A DNA stretch of 57,366 bases from Solirubrobacterales bacterium (lineage in GTDB: Bacteria; Actinomycetota; Thermoleophilia; Solirubrobacterales; Solirubrobacteraceae): assembly GCA_019239445.1 (NCBI GenBank), contig JAFAZV010000453.1, positions 1 to 57,366 of the forward strand. The letters run 5' to 3'. The notes beneath the pieces were generated by a model. That model did no database searches and was not told the DNA's origin. It saw nothing but the letters and a program-made list of their open reading frames with translations. The position numbers were made by a program, and so were the translations under genes. Of the stretch, positions 24,863 to 33,845 are shown one piece after another (the first letter of the stretch is position 1; each line of letters begins with the position of its first letter).

Positions 24863-26815
24863 TCAGCCGGCGACTTCCGCCAGGCTCTCTGCCACGATGA
24901 TGCGTGCGGCGGCCTCCACGAGCGCGAGGTGGGAGAAGGCCTGCGGAAAGTTGCCGAGGTGTCTGCCGCTTTCGACGTCGTACTCCTCGGCGTACAGTCC
25001 AAGCGGGGACGCAGCCTTGACGAGTCGCTCCATCAGGGCTCTCGCCCGTTGCATTTCGCCGACGATCGCCAGCGCCGAGACCAGCCAGAAGGAGCAGATC
25101 ATGAAACTGCCCTCCTTTCCCGAGAGGCCGTCGTCGGTCTGCTCGGTGCGGTATCGCAGCACGAATCCATGCTCGCTCAGCTCGTCTGCGACCGCGAGGA
25201 CCGTGGCGCGCAGCCGTGAGTCCTCGCCCGGCAGGAACCCGAAGATGGCGGCCAGGAGCGTAGAGGCGTCAAGCGCATCGGTCTCGTAGTGCTGGCGCAG
25301 CACCCCACGCTGGTCGACCCCGTGCTCGAGGATGTCCGACTTGATCTCGGCGGCGGTGTCTGCCCAGCTGGCAGCACGCTCCATGTCGCCTCGTATGTTC
25401 GCCAGTTGCGCCGCGCGGTCGAGCGCCACCCAGCACATCAGCTTTGACGAGACGTAGTGCCGCGGCTTGCCGCGCGCCTCCCAGATGCCCTGGTCGGGTT
25501 GACGCCACACCGCTTTGGCGCACTCGGCCTGGGCTTGGACGACCGGCCATAGGCGCCGTGGGAGGCGTTGGCTATGCCGGCTGTGCAAGAGGATCGAGTC
25601 CAGCGCAGCGCCGAAGACGTCGTTCTGCCGCTGGTCGAACGCGCCGTTGCCGACACGGACCGGACGCGATCCTCCGTAGCCGGATAACTCGTCTCGCACT
25701 GATTCGGCCAGATCTCGGCGACCGTCGATCCCGTACATGATCTGCAGTGCGCCGTCGTCGTCGCGGGTGAGGTCGGCGATGAACTGCATGAACTCATCCG
25801 CCTCCCAATCCAGGAGCAGGTAGTGCAATGCCCGCAGGAGGAAGGTCGAATCGCGGATCCAGGTGTATCGGTAATCCCAATTCCGCTCCCCGCCTGGCGT
25901 TTCTGGCAGCGAGGTGGTCAGCGCCGCCACCGTGGACCCGGTCGGCATGTACGTGAGGCCCTTGATCGCGAGTGCGGAGCGCTGGATCAGCGGCCCGAGC
26001 TCGTGGTCGGGAATCATGGCGCGCCCGAGCCAGTCACGCCAGAACATCGTGGTGGCCTCGAGCTGCTCGAAGGCCTCTTCGGCGGTGGTCGGGACACGTG
26101 CTTCTTCGCTCCATGTCAGCGCGCAGAACGCCGTCTCGCCGGCGCGGAGGACGTGGCGAGCGCGAGCCCGCCCCGCCTCGATGCCGAGCGGCATGTCGGT
26201 CTGCAGCCGGAGCACCTGGTCGGCTCCGGTCGCCTCGGCTCGGTGCTCATCCGCGCTCAGCGTCCACTTGGCGGGGATGCGGCCGTAGTCGAAGGCTGGC
26301 TCGCATACGAGGTCGATCTCGACCCTCCCGCCGATGCACCTGGCCGTACGCACCAGCGCGTGGTCGGCATCCTCGTCGGCTGGTGGTCGCGTATGGGGTG
26401 TGACCATATCCCGGCCGCGGCGCGGGCCCATCGTCAGCGCGTCGCGCACGACCACCCAGCCCGTGGGCGTCTTCCACGACGTCACTAGCGAGTTGGTCCC
26501 AGGCTCATAGATCCTGTCACTGGGGACGTTGATCCCGAAGGGACCGAACCGGAAGCTGCCTGCGCCACGGTCGAGCAGGGCGCCGAAAGCGCTTGGAGAG
26601 TCAAAGCGCGGGACACACAGCCAGTCGACCGTTCCGTCGGGCGCGACCAGGGCACCGGTGTGGCAGTTGGAAAGGAAGCCATAGCTCGCGATTGGACTGA
26701 ACGGCGATGGTGCCGCTGGGGCTTGCGACATCGTCGGCCTCGAGGTCGCAGCCGCGGTCCGAGGACTGGCCTCGGAGGAGTCTCGTGCGGCGCGGTCGTT
26801 CGCGGCGACGCTCAT
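24863..26815 (-). CDS. Glycoside hydrolase family 15 protein (trehalase/glucoamylase-like)
   Basis: About 650 residues. The N-terminal GH15-associated domain begins SPIASYGFLSNCHTGALVAP, then DGTVDWLCVPRFDSPSAFG. The catalytic (alpha/alpha)6 barrel has the family signature ERNWDYRYTWIRDSTFLLRA, a C-terminal Glu region (EEYDVESGRHLGNFPQAFSH) and FRYRTEQTDDGL-like segments. Actinobacterial members of this architecture include inverting trehalases. No signal peptide is seen, so it is likely intracellular, consistent with trehalose or glycogen metabolism under stress. ATG at 26815 overlaps the stop of a micro-ORF (ATGA), which fixes the start despite an open frame to 26884. Confidence 0.92.
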   Translation of the reverse strand: MSVAANDRAARDSSEASPRTAAATSRPTMSQAPAAPSPFSPIASYGFLSNCHTGALVAPDGTVDWLCVPRFDSPSAFGALLDRGAGSFRFGPFGINVPSDRIYEPGTNSLVTSWKTPTGWVVVRDALTMGPRRGRDMVTPHTRPPADEDADHALVRTARCIGGRVEIDLVCEPAFDYGRIPAKWTLSADEHRAEATGADQVLRLQTDMPLGIEAGRARARHVLRAGETAFCALTWSEEARVPTTAEEAFEQLEATTMFWRDWLGRAMIPDHELGPLIQRSALAIKGLTYMPTGSTVAALTTSLPETPGGERNWDYRYTWIRDSTFLLRALHYLLLDWEADEFMQFIADLTRDDDGALQIMYGIDGRRDLAESVRDELSGYGGSRPVRVGNGAFDQRQNDVFGAALDSILLHSRHSQRLPRRLWPVVQAQAECAKAVWRQPDQGIWEARGKPRHYVSSKLMCWVALDRAAQLANIRGDMERAASWADTAAEIKSDILEHGVDQRGVLRQHYETDALDASTLLAAIFGFLPGEDSRLRATVLAVADELSEHGFVLRYRTEQTDDGLSGKEGSFMICSFWLVSALAIVGEMQRARALMERLVKAASPLGLYAEEYDVESGRHLGNFPQAFSHLALVEAAARIIVAESLAEVAG

Positions 26816-26847
26816 CCCGCCGTCTTTTGCTTGTCTGGCCGAGCCAT
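26812..26847 (-). CDS. Micro-ORF MARPDKQKTAG coupled to GH15 gene
   Basis: 11 codons with an excellent Shine-Dalgarno (AAAGGAG, about six bases before ATG). Its TGA overlaps the GH15 ATG as ATGA, so ribosomes finishing it would start the GH15 gene, which has no strong site of its own. The PDK motif at residues 4-6 matches the micro-ORF at 23337. Both follow a copy of the 30-bp element by about 60 bases. Confidence 0.5.
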   Translation of the reverse strand: MARPDKQKTAG

Positions 26848-26896
26848 TGCCTCTCCTTTGATGCGTTGCGAGTCGCGCCAGCACATCGCGGGATGG

Positions 26897-26926
26897 GGTG
26901 AGCCGTCATCACGCGTTCTGCGTGAT
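26897..26926 (-). promoter_or_regulatory. 30-bp element, copy 4 (toward GH15)
   Basis: In the minus direction it reads ATCACGC-AGAAC-GCGTGA-TGACGGC-TCACC, identical to copy 3 except for one base. It lies 65 bases before the micro-ORF start and just past the end of the LuxR regulator gene. Confidence 0.87.
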
Positions 26927-26956
26927 TCGTGCGGTTTCTCAGGCGCGTTCCGGCTC

Positions 26957-29900
26957 CTAGCGCGTGCGCTGCGACGGCGCGAGCAGTCCGAGCTGCCGCG
27001 CACGAGCCACCGCCTCGGCGCGACCATGGACGTCCAGTTTGGTGTAGATGTGGCGGAGATGCGTCCTGATCGTGTTCGTCGAGACGCAGAGTTCGGTGGC
27101 GATCTCAGGTGCGCGGAGGTTGCTGGGCAGGTAGCGGACGACGCGCAGCTCCGCCTCACTAAGGTCCTCGAGCAGCCCGCTACGGTGTCCCCGCTGGTCG
27201 GGCGCGGAACCGGCGATGACGTCGAGGATGGTTTGCCGCAGCGTGGCGTGCGCCGTATGGTGGCGAGATAACCGTTGGAGGATCTCCTGCGTCTGCGCGA
27301 GGACGAATGGCAGGATGATCCCCTGCGGCTCGGCCAACGCCAAGGCTTTTTCCATCGATGCTTCCGCCCCGCGCGAGTCGCCGAGCTGCTCGTGAGCAGC
27401 AGCGTCAAGTACCTGCGCCTCGGTGATCGCGGATGAACGGTGCATCGCTGGAGCGGATCCTTCGATCACAGGAGCCAGTACGCGACGCGCGTGCTCGGGC
27501 TCCGCATCGGCCAGGTGGATGATGGCTGCGGCCACGCGCATCTCTGAGGTGCCACGATCGCCATCGCCGATGTCGGCGATCGCCGCTCGCGCTGTGGGCA
27601 GCTGCCCCATACGTACCAGGGTCTGGAGCAAGCGCGGCAGTGTGCGCAGCGCGAATGGGTGCTTGTCGGCGAGGAACGTCTGCATACGCTGCGCCGCGCG
27701 GAACGACTCGAGAGCATCACCAAGCCGGTGTCCCACAAGAGACAGCAGGCCGCAAGCGTGGTGCACGATCAGCTCGGTACCGGGTTCACCGTCGGGTCGC
27801 AGGGTGCGCTCAGCGCGCTCGAGGGACTGCTCCGCGTCATCAAATCGTCCGAGCCACAGCTGGGCTATCGCTCCCGTCGCCAAGGCGGTGACGAGCATTG
27901 GATCCTCGGCCCAGCCGTGCGCCTCGGCGATGTTGACGGCCTCCTCGGTGAGCTCAAGGCCCGCGGAGAACGAGAGCCCAGTCCACGGGCGCGCGATCCC
28001 GAGGTGACCAAGGCAGCTGATCTCGAGCCAGGGCCGCTGGGCCCGCCGGGCAAGAGCCAAGGCCTGTTCGAGGTCGCGACGCGCGTCCTCGAACCGCGAG
28101 GACCATAGTTCTGCAACCCCTAGATTCAGCAGCGCGACGGCTCTGAACGCTTCACTGAGTGCGCGCTCGGCTGCCGGCTGCGCGGCGAGCGCCGCCTCCA
28201 CCAACGGCTTCGCCTCGAGCACGGTCTCGAGGTCGCCACGCCAGCGCGCGAGCACGAGCTTGAGCTCGGCCAACAGAATCTCGAAGCGCCGCCTGCGCTC
28301 ATGCGGCACTTCCTCGGCGAGTTCCTGCGCAAGATCCAGGTATGCCGCACTCTCCTCGTGCTCGCCGTGCAAGAGGCGGGCGGTGGCGAATACGAGAGCC
28401 AATTCCGCGTCGGCCGCCGCCACCTCGGCCGGAAACGCCCGTAGCAGCTCGCACACCGCGTCCGACCGTCCGTCGAAGGTCAGATCGACGTGGTTGTCCG
28501 CGAGCAGTCGCGACGCAAGCGGCCAGTCGCGCGCGGCCTGTGCGTGACGGATCGCCTCAACGATATGCCCCTCGGATTCGTGCCACCCGGCTGCCGCTCG
28601 GTGAAGTGAGCCGACCATCGCTGGCGAAGCTCGCCGCAGCTCGAGCTGCAGGAGGTCGGCGAACAGGTGGTGGTAGCGAAACCAGGACCGCCCGGCGTCG
28701 ATTGAGGTCACGAACGCGTTTGCGTCCTCCAACTCCTGCAAGATGCGCTCTGATCCCGAGCCGCCAGTGAGATGGTCGGCCAGCGGTCCACTCACCCGCT
28801 CGAGTACTGAGGTACGCAACAGCAGTTCGCGCACTTCAGCCGGCTGGCGCTCCAGTACCTCCGCCAGCAGATATCCCGCCACTGTGCGTTCGCTGCCCGA
28901 GAACTCGGTCACGAACCGCTCAGGATCAGGATGTTCGGCGAGCGAGATGGCGGCCAAGCGCAGCCCGGCCGCCCATCCCTCGGTGCGCTCGTAGAGCAGT
29001 GCGATCCCGCCATCAGAGAGCCGGATCCCCGAGGCGTGAAGCAACTCCTCCGTCTCCTCGAGCGAAAAGCGGAGATCCGACGCCCGAAGCTCGTTCAGCT
29101 CGCCGGCCAACCGCAGGCGGTGAAGGCCCAGCCGGGGATCCTCGCGCGTCGTGAGCACCAAGCGCAGACTCCGCGGCACCCCAGCCACGAAGCGCTCGAG
29201 CCACGCAAGCGCATCGGCCGAACGCAGCTCGTGCAGATCATCGATGACCAGCACCAGCGGCGCGCCCGCCGCTCCAAGCTGCTCCAACAGCCGCTTGATC
29301 ACCAGCTCGGCCCGAAAATCCGGCGTGGGACCGACCGGCTCGACGACGTCTTCCAGTCGGGACAGGGCATCGATTACCGACAGCCAAAAGCGCTGACCGT
29401 CCCGCTCCCCGAGCTCGACTGAGACCCACGCTACTCGGTCGCGCAGCTCGTCGGACTCTGCCCACGAGCGCAGCAGTACGGACTTGCCGCTTCCTGCCGG
29501 AGCGCAGACCAGCGCTACCCCGCCGGCCGCCGTCGCCGAGAGGCGGCGGAATAGCGCCTGCCGCCCGACCACCCCCCGTCGGGAGCTCCCACGCCCGGTA
29601 CCCACTCGGCGATCGGTGATCTCAGGCCGGGGCGCCACGGCCGGCGACCCGAACGATTTCTGCTTCAGATCGAACCATGTGTGCATCTCCGCGACGCCTC
29701 GCTCGAGCTCCGCGTGCGCCGCCTGGACGCGCGGCCCGCGTTCGAGCCGCTCCTCTTTGGACGCGGACCGGCCCTCGCCGAGTCGCTGGCTCAACACGTT
29801 CCGGCGCCGTCTAAGTTCGCTGATCATGGTCTCGGCCTGCTCGCGGAAGCTTCCGGCGGCGGCGGCTCTCACCTGCAGTCGCTCGAGCTGTAGGTCCCAG

Positions 29901-29977
29901 TCACGCAGCTCCGCCGGCACGGTGCCGTCGAACCTCCGCGCGTCGTGGCCAACGTTGGTGGCGGCTGAATGAGGCAT
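26957..29977 (-). CDS. Large MalT-type LuxR regulator (STAND ATPase, TPR)
   Basis: About 1006 residues. After a charged, coiled-coil-prone N-terminus of roughly 110 residues comes a STAND NTPase: Walker A CAPAGSGKSVLLRSW and Walker B LVLVIDDLHELRSADA. A winged-helix and a long TPR-like helical region follow. The C-terminus is a LuxR HTH (LSEAELRVVRYLPSNLRAPE, then IATELCVSTNTIRTHLRHIY). Such proteins are signal-gated transcription activators. The frame is open to 30127; ATG at 29977 is a reasonable start but has no clear Shine-Dalgarno. It precedes the GH15 gene on the same strand, so control of carbohydrate use is conceivable. Confidence 0.9.
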   Translation of the reverse strand: MPHSAATNVGHDARRFDGTVPAELRDWDLQLERLQVRAAAAGSFREQAETMISELRRRRNVLSQRLGEGRSASKEERLERGPRVQAAHAELERGVAEMHTWFDLKQKSFGSPAVAPRPEITDRRVGTGRGSSRRGVVGRQALFRRLSATAAGGVALVCAPAGSGKSVLLRSWAESDELRDRVAWVSVELGERDGQRFWLSVIDALSRLEDVVEPVGPTPDFRAELVIKRLLEQLGAAGAPLVLVIDDLHELRSADALAWLERFVAGVPRSLRLVLTTREDPRLGLHRLRLAGELNELRASDLRFSLEETEELLHASGIRLSDGGIALLYERTEGWAAGLRLAAISLAEHPDPERFVTEFSGSERTVAGYLLAEVLERQPAEVRELLLRTSVLERVSGPLADHLTGGSGSERILQELEDANAFVTSIDAGRSWFRYHHLFADLLQLELRRASPAMVGSLHRAAAGWHESEGHIVEAIRHAQAARDWPLASRLLADNHVDLTFDGRSDAVCELLRAFPAEVAAADAELALVFATARLLHGEHEESAAYLDLAQELAEEVPHERRRRFEILLAELKLVLARWRGDLETVLEAKPLVEAALAAQPAAERALSEAFRAVALLNLGVAELWSSRFEDARRDLEQALALARRAQRPWLEISCLGHLGIARPWTGLSFSAGLELTEEAVNIAEAHGWAEDPMLVTALATGAIAQLWLGRFDDAEQSLERAERTLRPDGEPGTELIVHHACGLLSLVGHRLGDALESFRAAQRMQTFLADKHPFALRTLPRLLQTLVRMGQLPTARAAIADIGDGDRGTSEMRVAAAIIHLADAEPEHARRVLAPVIEGSAPAMHRSSAITEAQVLDAAAHEQLGDSRGAEASMEKALALAEPQGIILPFVLAQTQEILQRLSRHHTAHATLRQTILDVIAGSAPDQRGHRSGLLEDLSEAELRVVRYLPSNLRAPEIATELCVSTNTIRTHLRHIYTKLDVHGRAEAVARARQLGLLAPSQRTR

Positions 29978-30151
29978 GGGACCGATCGCCTTTCGGTTCC
30001 GGCGCGGACTCTCGGCGACCCCGATCCGTCTCTCGTTGGTTTTGGTTATCACGCTCTCGCCAATCGGTCGAACCGGTCTCGTGAGCGGATGGGAGCTTCG
30101 CAGGCGCCGCTGCCACGGCGCTGCCACGGGAGCCGCAGCGGCTGCCGCCGA

Positions 30152-33076
30152 TTAGGCGAGCGCCAGCCCGGCGCGGGCCCGCAGCTCGGCTGCGGCCTTC
30201 GCGTCGCCACGGTCGTCGGCGAGCTCGGCGAGGCCATGCAGCGCAGCAGTAGCCGGGATACCGGCAAGCATCACGAAGAGGCTCTCGCGAGCTTGATGCG
30301 GCCGCGGCCGCTCCGACCAATCCAATGCCGCTCGGTACAGCCGCTCAGCGCTCTCGGCGTCGCCGGCCGCTGCGAGCATGCGGCCGAGTTGTATGCGGGC
30401 GTAGGCGGTAACCCACGGGGCACGGGCCGCGTCGGCGGCGGCGAGCGCACGCCGGAAGAGCTCCTCGGCCTGACGCCGATCACCGCCGGCGAGGGCGTTG
30501 CAGCCGAGCCTAGCCAAAGCAAATGCCGCATGGTCGGCAAAGCGCGTCTCATTCGCAAGCTCGAACACGCGTCGGTAGCTCTCGGCGACGGCGTCGCTGT
30601 CGCCGTACTGCTCGGCGACCCACGCTTGGAGCACGGTCGCGGGCAGGAGGGTCGCCAGATATTCGATCGCCTCGGAGTGCCGGATGGCATCGGCGCTCAG
30701 CGCGTCAACAGTGGCCACGTCGCCCGCGACTGCCGCGGCCTCAGCGCCGACGATGCTTGCCACCGCGGCTCCCCAGCGGTCTCCGGCAGCCTCGGCATCC
30801 CGTCTCGCCTCCTCTGCAAGCCTCGCGGCCCGCTCCTGCTCACCGGATTGGGCCAGCGGGATCGAGAGCAGCGCTCGCACCTCGGTCGTCTCTGGCTTTT
30901 CAGCAGCCTTCGCAGCGAGCGCAAGAGCCCGTTCGCCCGATTCGATCCCGGCGTCCCGATCGAGCTCCTCCGTAGCGAGGAAGCACAGCGATGCAAGCAG
31001 CCGTATCCACAGCTCGACCGGCGCGTCGTCGGACGCAGTCGCACGAGCGAGCTCGAGGAACTGACGCCCCTCCGAGACACGCTCCGAGAACGAGAAGTAC
31101 CAGCCGAGGGATGCCCCGAGCCGGATGGCGACTTCGGGGTCGGGCGCGTCACGTGCGTAGGTGAGCGCGGCCCAGAGGTTGTCATGCTCGAGCGAGAGCC
31201 GCATCGTCCAGGCCTGCCAGCCCGGTCCCAGGAGCGCGGGGCGCCCCGCCTCGGCCAGCATGGCGAAGTATTCGGCGTGTGCGCGGCGGGCGGCGGCAAG
31301 ACCGGCGCTTTCCGAGAGACGCTCGATAGCGTAGTCGCGGACGGTGTCGAGCAGGTCGTAGCGAGACTCACCGGCCGGGAACGACGCCAGCACGATCGAC
31401 TTGTCGACGAGGGCTCCAAGCAGGTAGATCACAGTCGCCTCGTCGAGTCCATGCCTCGAACCGGCGGCGACCAGCGACGGCAACGGCGCACCTCCACGAT
31501 GTACGGCAAGCTGGTGGAGCAAAGTCTTCTCGTCCCCGTGGAGGAGGTCGTAGCTCCACTCCACGAGCCCGCGCAGCGCGGAGCGGACGGGATCAGAGGG
31601 CGGCTGATCATGTAGTAGCGCGGAGCCCTCGACCGCCGAAAGCAGCTCGCGCAGCCCGAGCACGTTGACCCGTGCGGCGGCCAGCTCTATCGCAAGCGGC
31701 AGCCCATCGAGGCGACGGGCGATTTCGGCGGCGAGCGGGGCTACTGCGGCGGTGAGCTCGAATCCGGCCCGGGCTGCGCGCGCCCGAGCGGAGAACAGTT
31801 GCACCGCCGGCGAGGCCTCCGCGCCGGGCGATGCCGGCTCCGGCAACGGGAGCGGTTCAAGGCTGAACCGGACCTCGCCCGCGGCGTGGAGAACCTCCCG
31901 GCTGGTTGCGAGCACCCGCAACCGGGGGCAGTCAGCCAAGACGGCCGAGGCAACGCGTGCCGCTTCCCGGAGCGCGTGCTCGCACGCGTCTACAAGCAGG
32001 ATGGCGTCGCAATCTCGTAGCCGGGTGATGACGCTGGCAAGCGGGTCAGCACCATGAGCGTCGACGGCTCGCGCCACTAGCCAGCCGACGTCTGCCGCCT
32101 CCCCCGCGCGCGCAAGTTCGACTAGCCATCCGCCGTCGCGAATCTCGCTCCCGAGCGCCCGCACCACCTCGAGGGCCAGCCGGCTCTTGCCGACCCCCGG
32201 CGGCCCGGTTACTGTGACCAGACGGTGCTGGCGCAGCAGATCGACCAGCTCGGCGAGCTCCCGCTCGCGGTCTACGAAGGATGTCGTCGGCGTCGGCAGA
32301 TTGCCGCGGCGCTGCGGGTCCGCCGGCACCACGGCGATTGCCGGGTCGTGCGCGAGAATTGCCGCCTGGAGCCGGCGAAGCTCAGGCCCCGGCTCGAGAC
32401 CTGTCTCCTCCGATAGAGCTCGCCGCGCCTCCTGGAACGCCTCGAGCGCGTCCGCCTGCCGACCGCTGCGGTAGAGCGCCAGCATCAACTGACCCCAGAG
32501 CCGCTCGCGCACGGGGCTGTCCTCGAGCGCGATCTGCAGTGCGGACAGGATCTCCCGATGCTGACCGAGGGCCAGCGCGGCTTCGAACTGCTCCTCGAGC
32601 GCATCGACCCGCAGCGTTTGGAGCCGCCGCCCCTCAACGTCCAGCCACGGCATGTCAGTGAGACCGTGGAGGGGAGGACCACGCCATAGGTCCAATGCGC
32701 GTGAAACGGCGTCTGCACCGGAGCGCGCATCCCCCTCCCGCAACGACACGCGCGCGGCCGCGAGCAACTCCTCAAACTGCAGTGCGTCGACCGCAGCGCC
32801 CTTCAGCGCGTAGCCGTCGGCGAAGGCAACAATCGCCTCGGGCCCGAGTGCGGCGCGCAACCGCGCAACGTGGTGCTGGACCGCATTCCGTGGCCCGGCA
32901 GGCAATTCCTGCCCCCAAAGCGCATCGATGACCTCGTCGACGCCGACCACGCGGCCACGGCACAGCGCAAGCAGCGCAAGTAGGCCCTGGCGCTTGCTCC
33001 CGTTGACCTGCACCGCCCGTCCGCCGAGCTCGACCTCGAGCGGTCCGAGCAGCCGGATCACCAGTGAACCGTTCAT
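30152..33076 (-). CDS. SARP/AfsR-type regulator with BTAD, ATPase and TPRs
   Basis: About 974 residues. The N-terminus is an OmpR-like winged helix (VIRLLGPLEVELGGRAVQVN, then GSKRQGLLALLALCRGRVV) followed by the bacterial transcriptional activation domain (SREGDARSG through QADALEAFQEARRALSEETG). The middle is an NB-ARC-like ATPase (Walker A VTGPPGVGKSRLALEVV, near LLVDACEHAL), and the C-terminal 400 residues are TPR-like. AfsR-type proteins activate secondary metabolism or stress genes. The open frame continues to 33190 but the domain starts right at ATG 33076. It lies 174 bases upstream of the MalT-type regulator on the same strand. Confidence 0.9.
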   Translation of the reverse strand: MNGSLVIRLLGPLEVELGGRAVQVNGSKRQGLLALLALCRGRVVGVDEVIDALWGQELPAGPRNAVQHHVARLRAALGPEAIVAFADGYALKGAAVDALQFEELLAAARVSLREGDARSGADAVSRALDLWRGPPLHGLTDMPWLDVEGRRLQTLRVDALEEQFEAALALGQHREILSALQIALEDSPVRERLWGQLMLALYRSGRQADALEAFQEARRALSEETGLEPGPELRRLQAAILAHDPAIAVVPADPQRRGNLPTPTTSFVDRERELAELVDLLRQHRLVTVTGPPGVGKSRLALEVVRALGSEIRDGGWLVELARAGEAADVGWLVARAVDAHGADPLASVITRLRDCDAILLVDACEHALREAARVASAVLADCPRLRVLATSREVLHAAGEVRFSLEPLPLPEPASPGAEASPAVQLFSARARAARAGFELTAAVAPLAAEIARRLDGLPLAIELAAARVNVLGLRELLSAVEGSALLHDQPPSDPVRSALRGLVEWSYDLLHGDEKTLLHQLAVHRGGAPLPSLVAAGSRHGLDEATVIYLLGALVDKSIVLASFPAGESRYDLLDTVRDYAIERLSESAGLAAARRAHAEYFAMLAEAGRPALLGPGWQAWTMRLSLEHDNLWAALTYARDAPDPEVAIRLGASLGWYFSFSERVSEGRQFLELARATASDDAPVELWIRLLASLCFLATEELDRDAGIESGERALALAAKAAEKPETTEVRALLSIPLAQSGEQERAARLAEEARRDAEAAGDRWGAAVASIVGAEAAAVAGDVATVDALSADAIRHSEAIEYLATLLPATVLQAWVAEQYGDSDAVAESYRRVFELANETRFADHAAFALARLGCNALAGGDRRQAEELFRRALAAADAARAPWVTAYARIQLGRMLAAAGDAESAERLYRAALDWSERPRPHQARESLFVMLAGIPATAALHGLAELADDRGDAKAAAELRARAGLALA

Positions 33077-33322
33077 TCGAGCAGAGCCCGCCTGAAAAGC
33101 AGGCTGGCCGTGACCGGCGGCCTCTCGCCCTCCGGCCGCTCGACCGTGGCCAGGCGCCCGTTTCGGCGGCCTTCGATCATGGCCCGGCATCTGAGAGCTC
33201 CGACGTTGATTAGCAACGTTTGCGTAAGCCTCTCACAGAACCGTGGCGCGCGCCAGCGCTCTGCCACCCGCTCGCGGCGCCTGCCGAGGGCGTCGTCTCC
33301 GACGTCTACCGCACCCGACGCA

Positions 33323-33760
33323 TCAGGCTTGAGGTGTTCGACCCCCGTCGATGTAGTTCACGGCGGTGACGCGTTCGACGGTTATCGTCAGGACCACCCT
33401 CCCCGCCTCCGCCAGCGCCTCATCGCTCATTGGCTCCGGTGGGTCGGGGCTCTGCGCGATGCGCTGCATGATCTTCGCCGTCGGGGGTCCGATGTTCTCG
33501 GTGATGATCTCGGCCGGGCCAGAAAAGCTCGCGGACGGAAAGGGCGACTCGTGCGCCATCACGCACAGCGATGCCCAACCGCTGCGTCTCACGTCTTGAG
33601 CCTTGAGCCGGTCATCAAGCGTCGAGATCAGCAGGCGTTCGCCGTCGCGCGCAAAGTAGACGAGTGACTGGCGCGGCTTTCTGCTCGGCGTCGTGGTCGC
33701 GAGAACTCCAACCGGGTTCGTGTCGAGGAACTCGCTCAAGGCTTGGGTCAGCGTGTTCAT
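33323..33760 (-). CDS. Pyridoxamine 5'-phosphate oxidase family protein
   Basis: 145 residues of the FMN/F420-binding split-barrel fold. Visible are FLDTNPVGVLATTTPSRKPR, QSLVYFARDGERLLISTLDD, LKAQDVRRSGWASLCVMAH and a C-terminal VLTITVERVTAVNYI. This pattern matches the F420-dependent or PPOX-class enzymes common in actinobacteria; the substrate is unknown. It stands alone between the SARP gene and the universal stress protein, all on the minus strand. Confidence 0.88.
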   Translation of the reverse strand: MNTLTQALSEFLDTNPVGVLATTTPSRKPRQSLVYFARDGERLLISTLDDRLKAQDVRRSGWASLCVMAHESPFPSASFSGPAEIITENIGPPTAKIMQRIAQSPDPPEPMSDEALAEAGRVVLTITVERVTAVNYIDGGRTPQA

Positions 33761-33845
33761 GCTCCCTCTGGCCTGGCCGGCTCGTACATCGTCATTCTCT
33801 GCGCACGAACGGCGCTGACGGCCGCACGAGTTCGTCGCACTCCCT

